This document shows, piece after piece, positions 26,116-35,145 of a DNA stretch of 54,982 nt. The stretch spans positions 1 to 54,982 of the forward strand of contig JAYPAP010000007.1 in assembly GCA_038123735.1 (NCBI GenBank), given 5' to 3'. Within the stretch, counting starts at the first letter, position 1. The number at the start of each line of letters is the position of its first letter. The position numbers and the translations under genes were made by a program. Under the pieces are notes generated by a model that was not told where the DNA came from, made no database searches, and saw only the letters and a program-made list of their open reading frames with translations. This DNA is from REDI01 sp038123735 (GTDB lineage Bacteria; Myxococcota_A; UBA796; GCA-2862545).

Positions 26116-27280
26116 ATGTTGGTCCTACTCATCGCAGCTGCTCTCGCCGCAGAACCCACATCTGACCGCGCAGACGGCCTCACAATCGAGACGTTTAATA
26201 CCGGGTTAGCCCATGGATATGTGGATCTAGCTTCCGCACGCGCCCCCCTCATCATCGACGCGATTCAACGGTCCGATGCCGACGTGCTTTGTCTCCAAGA
26301 AGTGTGGACGAAACGAGACCGAGCCACCCTTCTGACTGCCGTCGAAGCCCAATTCCCCCATCAGGTCGCCCCTAATATTGTCGTCCAGCGGTCGGATACG
26401 GCGCCATCATGCAAACGAAGCGACCTCTTTGGCGAGGGAAAGTTCCTGCACTGCATGTCGAATAAATGCGGCGACACTTCCGGTGACGAGCGCACAGACT
26501 GCATTATCGAGAAATGCAACACGGTGCTCAACGACCTGAAAAACGATAAGCCGGGCTGCGCACAGGCTTTGTTCGCCCAGGTCGGACGCTCGACCTTAGG
26601 CGCATTGATGGCACTCATCTCTCCTTTTCGAGGAGCTAAGACCTTCGCCTACGATGGATCCAGTGGGTTGATCCTGCTCTCCAAGAGACCCCTTCAGAAC
26701 GTCAGCACCCTGGATTTTACAGATATATCCACCCTTAACCGTCGCCAAGCTCTGGTTGCGGAGTTGCATGGTGCCGACGGCGAACCGATGCGCGTCTACT
26801 GTATGCACCTCACCGCAAACCTGGACAATCAAGCACCCTACCCCGGACCGTTCGATTCTTGGGCCGCCGAAAATATGCAACAGGTGAGTCGGCTCCTGGA
26901 CCACGCAAAACAAGGCCCCACCCAAGTCGTGCTCACCGGCGACTTCAACTGCAGCGACCCCGAGTCCACCAACGGCAGCGATGCTGAAAGNNNNNNNNNN
27001 GTGCGCCGACAATCTGATCAATGCATCGGAAAACGACCCTACAAACTCTACCTTGGACCATATCTTCGTGCGAGGACTCGCCGCCTCCGATGCGCGGCGC
27101 GTCTACAGCACGCCGGTCTCCGTAAACACATCCAAGTCATCTCAGACTTCCACAAGTTTGTCTGACCACTTCGGCTTCAGGGCCACGCTTGTCGCGCCAC
27201 CTCCGCCCGCACCCGAAGAGGTGGAACCCGAGGCCGGAAGCGAGGCCGCCCCGCCTGCTCCCGCCGACGAGCCGGAGTAG
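26116..27280 (+). CDS. Exported endonuclease/exonuclease/phosphatase (EEP) family protein, interrupted by gap
   Basis: A short signal peptide (LVLLIAAALAAE) is followed by an EEP fold: LTIETFNTGL, the metal-binding Glu in VLCLQEVW, YCMHLTANL, GDFNCSDPES, then STLDHIFVRG and LSDHFGF after the gap. Together these give the Glu, the Asp-Asn and the Asp-His pairs of the family, which includes DNase I-like nucleases and sphingomyelinases. A Cys-rich insertion (six cysteines between residues about 98 and 155) follows the first metal motif. The ten N at 26991 are a placeholder: frame is kept only if the true gap is a multiple of three. The C-terminus is a Pro/Glu-rich tail. The start ATG follows GGAGG. 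Confidence 0.8.
26991..27000. other. Assembly gap (10 N) inside the EEP gene
   Basis: Placeholder gap between the GDFNCS motif and the STLDHIF motif. Phase on both sides fits one coding sequence with missing sequence of a length divisible by three. Confidence 0.95.
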
Positions 27281-27289
27281 AAAATCGGC

Positions 27290-28369
27290 ATGTTAGACCG
27301 CTCTAAGCTCGAACAAGAAGCCTTCCGCCTGGGGTTTTCGACTGTCCGCATCGCCAAGTTTTGCTCCCCAACGCCCGAATTCGGTCGTTATAAAACGTGG
27401 CTAGAATCCGGCTTTCATGGGGATATGGATTACCTGGCGCGGGGTCAGGAGCCCCGGGCGTACCCTGAGCTCCGCCTCCCCGATGCCCAGTCGGTCGTGG
27501 TGTTGTCCTGGGACTACCCTCATCGTCGACCACCAGATCCGGGAGGTCCCACCGGACATGTTGCCAGGTATGCCTGGAATCGGGACTATCACAACCTCGT
27601 CGGTAAGCGCCTGAAAAAACTCAAAGCCTGGCTCCGCCAAAATAATGTTCGAAACTGGGGTGGAATCGATACCGCCCCCGTATTGGAACGCGCATGGGCA
27701 CGCCTAGCTGGTCTTGGATATCTCGGTAAAAACACGATGAGCATCATTCCGAGCAAGGGCTCATGGTACTTTCTTGCTGTATTATTCGTGAGCGAAGAAC
27801 TTGAGCCGGACCCACCCATCTCTCGCGACCACTGCGGAAGCTGTGCACGCTGTATCACCGGCTGTCCGACCTCCGCTTTTCCAAAACCAGGTGTGCTCGA
27901 CGCGACTCGCTGCATTGCCTACTGGACGATCGAGTCTCGTGAGCTCGCACCTCCAGACCTGAGACCAAAGTTCGGACGTTGGTTTTTCGGATGCGATGAT
28001 TGCCAAGAAGTATGTCCGCACAACAGAGACCTGGAACGAGCCACCCATGCTGACCTCCAACCGCGGAATGCATGGGTCAACATGGTCGAGGTCCTCCGCA
28101 CCCCCGATAGCGTCCTCCTCAACCGGTTCGTCGGCACTCCCCTTCGACGCCCCGGAGCAGCGGGCCTCAAACGAAACGCGCTCTATGTACTGGCTAACCT
28201 CGGAGATGAATCCGTGGTGCCCGATGTGTCCTCCACCCTGGACCATCCATCACCCGTGGTGCGGGGAGCGGCCATCTGGGCCCTTCACCGCCTCGGAGCC
28301 TCCGCCAGGACCCCGGAGAATGACCCCGACCCGTTGGTCCAGCAGGAGATTGACTGGGCGCGCTCCTAA
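27290..28369 (+). CDS. queG: Epoxyqueuosine reductase
   Basis: Cobalamin- and iron-sulfur-dependent last step of queuosine synthesis in tRNA wobble position 34. 359 aa. The N-terminal cobalamin-binding region (MDYLARGQEPRAYPELRLPD, VVVLSWDYP) is followed by two 4Fe-4S motifs: CGSCARCITGCPTSAF near residue 184, and CDDCQEVCPHNRD near residue 240. A C-terminal HEAT-like repeat region (GLKRNALYVLANLGDESVVP, PVVRGAAIWALHRLG) is a known feature of the family. The ATG lies nine bases after the EEP gene and lacks a strong ribosome-binding site, so it may be coupled. The last four bases overlap the convergent Lon-N gene. Confidence 0.95.
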   Translation: MLDRSKLEQEAFRLGFSTVRIAKFCSPTPEFGRYKTWLESGFHGDMDYLARGQEPRAYPELRLPDAQSVVVLSWDYPHRRPPDPGGPTGHVARYAWNRDYHNLVGKRLKKLKAWLRQNNVRNWGGIDTAPVLERAWARLAGLGYLGKNTMSIIPSKGSWYFLAVLFVSEELEPDPPISRDHCGSCARCITGCPTSAFPKPGVLDATRCIAYWTIESRELAPPDLRPKFGRWFFGCDDCQEVCPHNRDLERATHADLQPRNAWVNMVEVLRTPDSVLLNRFVGTPLRRPGAAGLKRNALYVLANLGDESVVPDVSSTLDHPSPVVRGAAIWALHRLGASARTPENDPDPLVQQEIDWARS

Positions 28370-29013
28370 GCCTCCGCACTGCCCACGCTGGCCGCGACCA
28401 AGACCTCACTCAGCGCATCGGCCACGATTGCTCCACGCGATTCAATACGCTGCTCCGCCAAATATCGTAATTTGTCCTCGGTATCGATCAGCAGCTTGCG
28501 CGCCAAGGCATCCAGCATCTCCGAACCCTCGAGCCCGGTCAACCGGACCGATGTCTTGCGTGCTTGCTCCGACAATTGACCGACTGCTCCCACCAACGCG
28601 CGGACCTCCTCGTAGATTCGCCCCGTATCCGGAGGAACCTCCTGGCGGAGGTCGAGCTCGACAATCCGAAATTGCTCCTCAGAGGGAAGCTCTCGGCGTA
28701 TCAACCCCGCTCCCACATACTCGAGCAAGATGTTCGATCGGCCATCTGCCAATGGCTCGTAGGCCACGATTCGCCCCACCCCGACGACCGGGTGCACGGG
28801 AGGTGGTTCGTGTTGACCTGCCCCGTCCGTCTGCAACAACGTCGCAATTCCCATGAGCTCCCAGTTCGAACGGCAGTGTTTCACCAAGGCCTGGTACCGG
28901 GGCTCAAACACGTGCAAAGGCAGCATACTTCCCGGGAGAAGAACCGTTCGTGGAAGTGGGAAAATCGGCAGAGCGCTCGCAGCTCGGTCGAGGCCGACTT
29001 CGGCATGAATCAC
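28366..29013 (-). CDS. Lon N-terminal-domain protein (LonSB/PUA-like)
   Basis: 215 aa with only the substrate-binding domain of Lon, without ATPase or protease parts. It begins LPIFPLPRTVLLPGSMLPLH then FEPRYQAL, the hallmark of this family, followed by VVGVGRIVAYEPLADGRSNI and a helical C-terminal bundle. Such stand-alone proteins are widespread and their role is not well known; some may act as adaptors. I prefer the GTG at 29013, six bases from GGGAGG; an upstream GTG at 29082 would add an atypical basic leader. It is divergent from the rhomboid gene. Confidence 0.85.
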   Translation of the reverse strand: MIHAEVGLDRAASALPIFPLPRTVLLPGSMLPLHVFEPRYQALVKHCRSNWELMGIATLLQTDGAGQHEPPPVHPVVGVGRIVAYEPLADGRSNILLEYVGAGLIRRELPSEEQFRIVELDLRQEVPPDTGRIYEEVRALVGAVGQLSEQARKTSVRLTGLEGSEMLDALARKLLIDTEDKLRYLAEQRIESRGAIVADALSEVLVAASVGSAEA

Positions 29014-29106
29014 AGACATCCTCCCAGGCGCCACATGCGCACAGACCTGATTACGCTTTATTATGCGTACGGATGAACTCACGCATGTTCCCGACTGAGA
29101 GACGGC

Positions 29107-31341
29107 TTGGTTACGATTCGAACGGATACCGGAGATGAAACCCTCACCTGGGAAGACTGGGAGGCGGGAGTCAGCTCCGGGAGAATTAGCCCAGCTACCC
29201 TGGTGAACTTTGAGCCGGTGACCGGAGACCGTTTCGAGCCCGCCGAAACCCTCGACATGTATCAGAGCCTGCGGGAGCAGAGTGCGACCATCGCAGAGCA
29301 GGCTTGGGCCGATTCCTTTCGCAATGGCGCGCCCCCGTGGGTCACGGCACTATTGGTAGGCGTCCAAGTTACTATCTGGTGGATTATGACCTCCGGAATC
29401 CCCATCGGAGCCCAAACGCTGGACGCGATGACGCTGCAGCAACGGTCGGTGCTTGAGGATGGCGAGGTGTGGCGGATCCTGACCGCCGGCCTGGCACACT
29501 GGACCTTCGTCCACATCACCAGCAACATGGTCATGCTCGCCTTTCTCGGATGGACCCTCGAGCGCGCCATCGGTCGCATCAACCTGGTCGCCATCTTTGT
29601 ACTCAGCGTATTTGGAGGCAGCTTATTGTCGATGTGGGGCGCGCCTCAATCCGGCTCGCTCGGCGCTTCTGGTGGGGTCCTCGGCGTATTCGCTGCCGCG
29701 GCCATATTTGGGATCCGCCGATTCTCGATGCTGAGCAGACGCAATCAGGTCGCGCTCGGGATCTCGATCGTTCCTTACCTCGCCCTCGTTTACGGTCAGG
29801 GATGGCTGGACTCCGGTACAGATAATTTCGCCCACACTGGGGGCCTCATCGTCGGCGCGTTGTTGGGCGCAGTTCTCGATCCGCCCACGCTGCGACGTCA
29901 TAAGCATTGGAACCACGCGTGGTATGCCGCCGGAGGACTCACCATGCTGTCCGTCCTCGCTGCAACTGGCGTGAGCGGCGGCTCGTTCATCCCCACCCAA
30001 AGCGTGCATTACCCGACCCCGCTGCGCAAATTTGTTGAGGAGTATCGGCCCGTCGAGTGGACAGCGCCGGTCGCTTGGGTGCGTGTCGGGGCTGGATTCT
30101 CTCACCCGGTCGCCCAAGGCGGCCCCCGCCCCTGGCCAGCGAGAACCTGGGCGGTCAGGGATTTAGAGCGAGCCTCCTTCGTCAACCTTGAACAGGAACT
30201 GATTCAGTGGGCGAGCGCCATCAACTCCAAAGCGGATGATGTGGAGTTTCTGCTGCCTGAGCGCACTTCCTTAGCCGGATATGATGGGCTTTATCAGGAA
30301 GCTGAGGTGCGGGACGAAGCCACCGGGGAGGTATGGAGTATCCAACGATGGACGGTATCTCGAGGATTCGAGGTGCTCTCCGCCACGCTTACCGTCGAAA
30401 AAGCACGCAAGGCGCGATTCTCCAGCCTTCAAGAACGCCTGCTGTCTCAAGTCGTGTGGAATGACCGCGAAGCACTCGTCGAGGCAAAGCGGTCCTTAGA
30501 GCGATCTCCCAGCGATTTGAATCGGCAAAATGCGCTGGCTGAGCAATTGATCATCAGTGGCAAGTTCGCGGAAGCCGAAGCGATCTGGAACGACATGACC
30601 CGCTCCTATCCTGAGTTGTCTTTGGGTTGGGTAGGCCTCATTCGCTTGGCGAGAGCGGATGGTGAACTCTCATCGGACGACCGGATGCTCATCGAACGCG
30701 CACTCCGAGCCTCTGATGACCCTGATGTCATCGTTGAAGCATCGCTATCGGCACAAGCAGTCGGCGAACGGCATGCGGCGATTGGAATCTTGGAAACCGG
30801 ATGGGGCCGTCACCCCGGACAGAGGGAGATCAAGAAGTCACGCAAGTTTCTTGGCCTTCCAAACGGACTATTTGATCAGCAACCCGCACACTGGTCGATC
30901 GATCCCACCACTGGAGGCGCGCGCCCCGAACCGCTCAGTCCCCCAGATTTGCTCAGATTTAGTTTTGAAAGAAGCGCAGCATGGGGTCAGGAGCTTGAGC
31001 GACGGCGCCTGAGGGAACTCCGCGCCATTCTCGCTAAACGAGACCGTGGTAGCGTTGCTCGCTTGCTTCTTTTGCGCGATGGCGGGCTACCGTCTTCAGC
31101 GAGGCTTCAGTCACGAGCAGAGCGGATCCTGATCGAGCTGCGGGAGATGGGCGAAGGACACCAGCCCAGATGGGTCCCCAACGAAGGGGTGGACGCCCTC
31201 ACAGAATGGGTCAATGCTACCGAGGAGCTCCGCGAGAGCATGGAACATAGCTGGCTAGGAGTAGCCGGAGAACCTTCGTTAACGCTGCTGCAGACCATGG
31301 GACTTACGCGGGATGCAAATGGTGATCTGTTGATCGATTGA
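29107..31341 (+). CDS. Rhomboid-family intramembrane serine protease with long soluble TPR-like tail
   Basis: 744 aa. Residues about 1-65 are a soluble domain with a GYF_2-like look. Residues about 75-260 are a six-helix rhomboid core: WRILTAGLAHWTFVHITSNM (first-loop region), the serine motif GASGGVLG near residue 196 and the catalytic His in FAHTGGLIVGALLG near residue 245. Both residues of the Ser-His dyad are present. After about residue 300 comes about 440 residues of soluble sequence with TPR-like helical repeats (LNRQNALAEQLIISGKFAEA, SLGWVGLIRLARADGELS). A rhomboid fused to such a tail suggests substrate or partner recruitment. The start is a TTG behind GAGAG. Confidence 0.85.
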   Translation: MVTIRTDTGDETLTWEDWEAGVSSGRISPATLVNFEPVTGDRFEPAETLDMYQSLREQSATIAEQAWADSFRNGAPPWVTALLVGVQVTIWWIMTSGIPIGAQTLDAMTLQQRSVLEDGEVWRILTAGLAHWTFVHITSNMVMLAFLGWTLERAIGRINLVAIFVLSVFGGSLLSMWGAPQSGSLGASGGVLGVFAAAAIFGIRRFSMLSRRNQVALGISIVPYLALVYGQGWLDSGTDNFAHTGGLIVGALLGAVLDPPTLRRHKHWNHAWYAAGGLTMLSVLAATGVSGGSFIPTQSVHYPTPLRKFVEEYRPVEWTAPVAWVRVGAGFSHPVAQGGPRPWPARTWAVRDLERASFVNLEQELIQWASAINSKADDVEFLLPERTSLAGYDGLYQEAEVRDEATGEVWSIQRWTVSRGFEVLSATLTVEKARKARFSSLQERLLSQVVWNDREALVEAKRSLERSPSDLNRQNALAEQLIISGKFAEAEAIWNDMTRSYPELSLGWVGLIRLARADGELSSDDRMLIERALRASDDPDVIVEASLSAQAVGERHAAIGILETGWGRHPGQREIKKSRKFLGLPNGLFDQQPAHWSIDPTTGGARPEPLSPPDLLRFSFERSAAWGQELERRRLRELRAILAKRDRGSVARLLLLRDGGLPSSARLQSRAERILIELREMGEGHQPRWVPNEGVDALTEWVNATEELRESMEHSWLGVAGEPSLTLLQTMGLTRDANGDLLID

Positions 31342-31390
31342 CCATTGCGATGCGCCTCCTTAAACGGGCTGCTCTTACTTGGAGCATCAC

Positions 31391-32320
31391 GTGGCTGAAT
31401 CTCGCGTCGTCGTCCTCGGCTCAGGCCCCGCCGGTCTGACCGCTGCCCTGTATCTATCCCGTGCCAACCTGGCTCCTCGCGTCTTCGAGGGCATCCAACC
31501 GGGCGGTCAGTTGACCATCACTACGGATGTCGACAACTTCCCAGGATTTCCCGAGGGCATTATGGGCCCGGAGCTGATGGACCGGATGAAGGCCCAATGT
31601 GAGCGCTTCGGAACCACGTTCGAGTTCGATGAAATCGTCGAGGCCGACCTATCGCAGCGCCCGTTCAAACTAAAGACGATGAACGGAGAGGCACTCGAGG
31701 CCGATGCTCTTGTCATCGCCACCGGTGCCACGGCACGCTGGCTCGACCTTGAAAATGAAAAGCGCCTTCAAGGCCATGGCGTCAGCGCATGCGCGACGTG
31801 CGACGGGTTCTTCTTCCAAGAAGTCCCGGTTGTGGTTGTCGGCGGAGGCGACTCGGCCATGGAGGAGGCGACCTTCCTGACCAAGTTCGCCAGTCACGTC
31901 TACGTGATCCACCGCCGCGGCGAGCTGCGCGCATCCAAGATCATGCAAGACCGTGCCCTTGCCAACGAAAAGATCAGCTTCGTCTGGAACTCCGAAGTCA
32001 TCGACGTGCTGGGCGACGATAAGGTGAGCGGGGTGCGGGTCCGCAATCGCGAGACTGGCGAAGAGTCTGATATCCAGGCGGATGGCCTCTTCCTGGCTAT
32101 CGGTCACGTTCCGAATACCGCCCCCTTCGTCCACGCCCTCCAATCCGACGACGGTGGGTACCTCTTGACCGCTCCCGACAGCACCCAGACCAATATCCCG
32201 GGCGTCTTTGCTGCTGGCGATGTCCAAGACCACGTGTACCGGCAGGCGATTACTGCAGCGGGAAGTGGTTGTATGGCTGCTCTAGAGTGCGAACGATTCC
32301 TCGAAGCGGAGGGACACTGA
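31391..32320 (+). CDS. trxB: Thioredoxin reductase
   Basis: NADPH-dependent flavoprotein that reduces thioredoxin. 309 aa, the usual length. The FAD motif is VVLGSGPAGLTAALYLSRAN, the redox centre CATCDG near residue 134, the NADPH motif VVVGGGDSAMEEATFL, and the C-terminal FAD motif PGVFAAGDVQDHVYRQAITA. I chose the GTG at 31391 because GGAG lies six bases upstream; a TTG four codons earlier is the alternative. The stop shares one base with the next start (TGATG), so it is coupled to the PfkB kinase. Confidence 0.97.
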   Translation: MAESRVVVLGSGPAGLTAALYLSRANLAPRVFEGIQPGGQLTITTDVDNFPGFPEGIMGPELMDRMKAQCERFGTTFEFDEIVEADLSQRPFKLKTMNGEALEADALVIATGATARWLDLENEKRLQGHGVSACATCDGFFFQEVPVVVVGGGDSAMEEATFLTKFASHVYVIHRRGELRASKIMQDRALANEKISFVWNSEVIDVLGDDKVSGVRVRNRETGEESDIQADGLFLAIGHVPNTAPFVHALQSDDGGYLLTAPDSTQTNIPGVFAAGDVQDHVYRQAITAAGSGCMAALECERFLEAEGH

Positions 32321-33312
32321 TGTCTGTTGAACTCGCCGGTCTCGGCAACGCGCTTATGGATGCGCTCGTCGTCGTCGAAAGTGAAACCGTTCTGTCGAGC
32401 CTTTCGCTGGACCGCGGCACCACCCACATGGTCGACCACGCCGACTGGGAACGTGCATTTTCGTCCGTGAGCAACCTCGAAGTCACGTATGACTCTGGTG
32501 GATCCTGCGCCAATACCGTAGCAACGGTCGGGCTGCTCGGCGGCGGAGCCATGTTCTGCGGTCAGGTCGGAAAGGACTCGCTGGGTGCGATGTATGGCGA
32601 CAAGTTGATTGAGACCTGCGGCCAGCATGCGTTGCAAGTCACAGACTCCGCAGCCACCGGAAAGTGCCTCTCCATCATCAGCAAGGCCGATGCCGAGCGG
32701 ACGATGGTCACCGACCTCGGCGCGGCGACGGGGCTTGCCGAGCTGGGTGGCTTCAATGATGTACTCAAGGAAGTGAAGATCGGTCACTTCGAGGGATACA
32801 TGTTGGTCGACCCTACTTCTCGCGCCATGGTCGTGAATGCGATGCGGATGGTCCGACAGGGCGGCGGACTCGTCTCACTCGACGTGAATGACCCGTTCGT
32901 GATCGGCGCCATGGGCGAAGCGTTGGCTCAGATCCTGAAGGAAGAAGTCGATATCGTATTTCTGAACGCCGACGAAGCGCGGAGCTTGACCGGTCTGGAG
33001 CCAGATGGAGCCGTCCAGAAAGTGGCCGATGATTATGGCGTCCGAACGACTGTCGTGAAGAGGGGCCGGGATGGCTCTCTCGTCAAACATGACGGTACAC
33101 TGTATGAAATCCAAGCTCAGACCGTTCATGCCGTCGACACGACTGGCGCTGGCGATGCGTATGCCGGTGGCTTCTTATTCGGGATGCTGCGCGGCTGGCC
33201 TGTAGAACGGTGCGGTGCCTTGGCGTCGGCCGTGGCAGCGCTCACCGTGTCGCAAGTTGGCGCGGTCGTGAAGGACCGAGCTGCTCTTCATCGGATCCTG
33301 GGCTCGGTCTAA
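32320..33312 (+). CDS. PfkB-family sugar/nucleoside kinase (adenosine-kinase-like)
   Basis: 330 aa ribokinase-fold kinase. The N-terminal GLGNALMDALV and SGGSCANTVATVGLLGG segments resemble the adenosine kinase branch more than ribokinase. The PfkB signature with the catalytic Asp is DTTGAGDAYAGGFLFGML near residue 268; FLNADEARSLTG and TVVKRGRDGSLV are the usual ADP-site strands. Substrate is not certain. It overlaps the trxB stop by one base and is convergent with the gamma-glutamyltransferase gene. Confidence 0.9.
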   Translation: MSVELAGLGNALMDALVVVESETVLSSLSLDRGTTHMVDHADWERAFSSVSNLEVTYDSGGSCANTVATVGLLGGGAMFCGQVGKDSLGAMYGDKLIETCGQHALQVTDSAATGKCLSIISKADAERTMVTDLGAATGLAELGGFNDVLKEVKIGHFEGYMLVDPTSRAMVVNAMRMVRQGGGLVSLDVNDPFVIGAMGEALAQILKEEVDIVFLNADEARSLTGLEPDGAVQKVADDYGVRTTVVKRGRDGSLVKHDGTLYEIQAQTVHAVDTTGAGDAYAGGFLFGMLRGWPVERCGALASAVAALTVSQVGAVVKDRAALHRILGSV

Positions 33313-33336
33313 GACCGCTTCGCACTCCCAAGCGAT

Positions 33337-35019
33337 TCATGGGCCGGCAGGCGAACCCCCCTTTCGCGGGTCGCTGCCCCCATAAACCCGACCATCATCA
33401 CCGGCTTGCACCGCCTGAACCGAGGTAAAGCCGGGCCGGACGTCGATGGTGTGCCCGCGTGCACGAAGCGCCCGGATGACATCATCGGGAATATCGGGCT
33501 CCAAGAACAACCGATCCGGAATCCACTGGTGATGGAACCGAGGGGCAGAGACTGCCGCCTGGGGGTCCATGCCAAACTCAACCATATTCAGAAATGCCTG
33601 GATCGTTCCCGAGATAATCGTACTACCGCCAGACGCACCGAGGACCATCACCACCTGCCCGTTGGCATCGAGCACGACCGTTGGCGTCATGGATGACAGT
33701 GGTTTTTTCCCCGGCGCAATGGCATTAGCGGCGTTTCCGACCAAGCCGTATGCATTGGGCTCCCCAGGCTTTGCGCTGAAGTCATCCATTTGATTATTCA
33801 GCACAATCCCTAGGTTGTCCACGACGATCCCCGAGCCAAATCCCGTATTGATCGTGGTGGTCAGCCCAACGCCCATGCCATCGGCGTCGAGCACAGAAAT
33901 GTGCTGCGTCCCCCCATCCGAAGGCGGGGCGATCAACGGCCCATAGTGGTCACTAGAAAACGTCCTCCCCGGATAGATGGCCCCTCTCACCTCATCAATT
34001 CTCTCATCCGAGAGCAGGTCGGAGACCCGAACCTTCACGAAGTCCGGATCGCCCAAATGGTGGGCTCGGTCCGCGTAGGCGTGTTTCATCGACTCAGTAA
34101 TTACATGGATATAATCAGAGCTATTGTGCCCCATAGACTGAAGATCGAAGGTTTCAAGCACGGCCAGTACTTGGGCGAGCACGACGCCCCCGCTAGATGG
34201 AGGGGGCATCGTTATTAGGGTATATCCCTTATACTTCGCGAAGATAGCATCACGCTTTCGCGCTTGTATGCCGCGCAAGTCCGCCGCCGCCAGCACCGAC
34301 GTCCCAGAGTCCATAGCCTCCAGAATCAGCGATGCCCCAAGCCCGGTGTGGAGATCCTCCCCACCCGTTCTCACCCAGCGACGCAGCGTTGCCGCAAGGG
34401 CCGGATTCCGAAATTGACTGCCCTCCGAAAGAAGACCATCCACTCCAGAAAAAAAGCGCTGAACATCGGAATGGCTGGTACCCCGCAGCGCTTTCGCGAG
34501 ATGCCGCCCAACCGGATAACCCTTGGCCGCCAGCTTAATGGCTGGACCAGCCACATCCGATGCTTTCAACCTACCTTTTTCCCGCAACAGCTGGGCGAGT
34601 CCCCTACCCTCAAGCGGTACCGCCACAGCAGCACTCCCGACCCGACTCATTTTCGGTCGCACATCACCGTTGGCGTCCAGGTACATGTCTGCAGAGGCTG
34701 CTAATGGGGCCACCTCACGAAAATCCAGCACATACGGCTGATTCTGGCCATCGCTCACCACAGCAAAACCGCCACCACCCAGACCACTCCCCGCAGGCTG
34801 TACCACCCCGGCCGCGAGCGCTGCAGCAACGGCCGCATCCGCCGCATTCCCACCTCGACGCAACATCTCTGCGCCAGCTTGCGAAGCGAGCTCATGGTCC
34901 GCGGCAACGACACCGGGGCCGGCAACCGGTTGCTGATACGCCCCGAAGCTCACCCCTATCGCCACGGCTCCCACCACGACTGAGCCAATTCGCACGCCGG
35001 CCAACCTGAAACGCCTCAT
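33337..35019 (-). CDS. ggt: Gamma-glutamyltransferase (glutathione hydrolase)
   Basis: Autoprocessing periplasmic enzyme that cleaves the gamma-glutamyl bond of glutathione. 560 aa from the ATG at 35019 behind GGGAG. An N-terminal signal or anchor (IGSVVVGAVAIGVSFGAY) is followed by VVAADHELASQAGAEMLRRG then GGNAADAAVA, and GSGLGGGGF. The nucleophilic Thr that starts the small subunit is in GGTQHISVLD, after PPSD, and the glycine-rich oxyanion segment is GASGGSTIISG. The arrangement is intact, so self-cleavage is expected. It is divergent from the PP2C-like gene. Confidence 0.95.
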   Translation of the reverse strand: MRRFRLAGVRIGSVVVGAVAIGVSFGAYQQPVAGPGVVAADHELASQAGAEMLRRGGNAADAAVAAALAAGVVQPAGSGLGGGGFAVVSDGQNQPYVLDFREVAPLAASADMYLDANGDVRPKMSRVGSAAVAVPLEGRGLAQLLREKGRLKASDVAGPAIKLAAKGYPVGRHLAKALRGTSHSDVQRFFSGVDGLLSEGSQFRNPALAATLRRWVRTGGEDLHTGLGASLILEAMDSGTSVLAAADLRGIQARKRDAIFAKYKGYTLITMPPPSSGGVVLAQVLAVLETFDLQSMGHNSSDYIHVITESMKHAYADRAHHLGDPDFVKVRVSDLLSDERIDEVRGAIYPGRTFSSDHYGPLIAPPSDGGTQHISVLDADGMGVGLTTTINTGFGSGIVVDNLGIVLNNQMDDFSAKPGEPNAYGLVGNAANAIAPGKKPLSSMTPTVVLDANGQVVMVLGASGGSTIISGTIQAFLNMVEFGMDPQAAVSAPRFHHQWIPDRLFLEPDIPDDVIRALRARGHTIDVRPGFTSVQAVQAGDDGRVYGGSDPRKGGSPAGP

Positions 35020-35145
35020 TTCAATCTCCCTCTCCCGCCCGACAGTATACGCTACCCGTCGTGAACGATGGTCTGGCATCGCACGGCGATTGTACGCGAT
35101 CCCAGTACAGCATCGACCTGAGGAATACTGAAGCTCAGCAGGTCG

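Noticed and set aside
28200..28369. HEAT-like repeats at the end of queG as an unusual fusion
   Set aside because: C-terminal HEAT-like repeats are a known part of many QueG proteins.
33313..33336. Bidirectional terminator between the PfkB kinase and ggt
   Set aside because: Only 24 bases lie between the stops and no inverted repeat is present.
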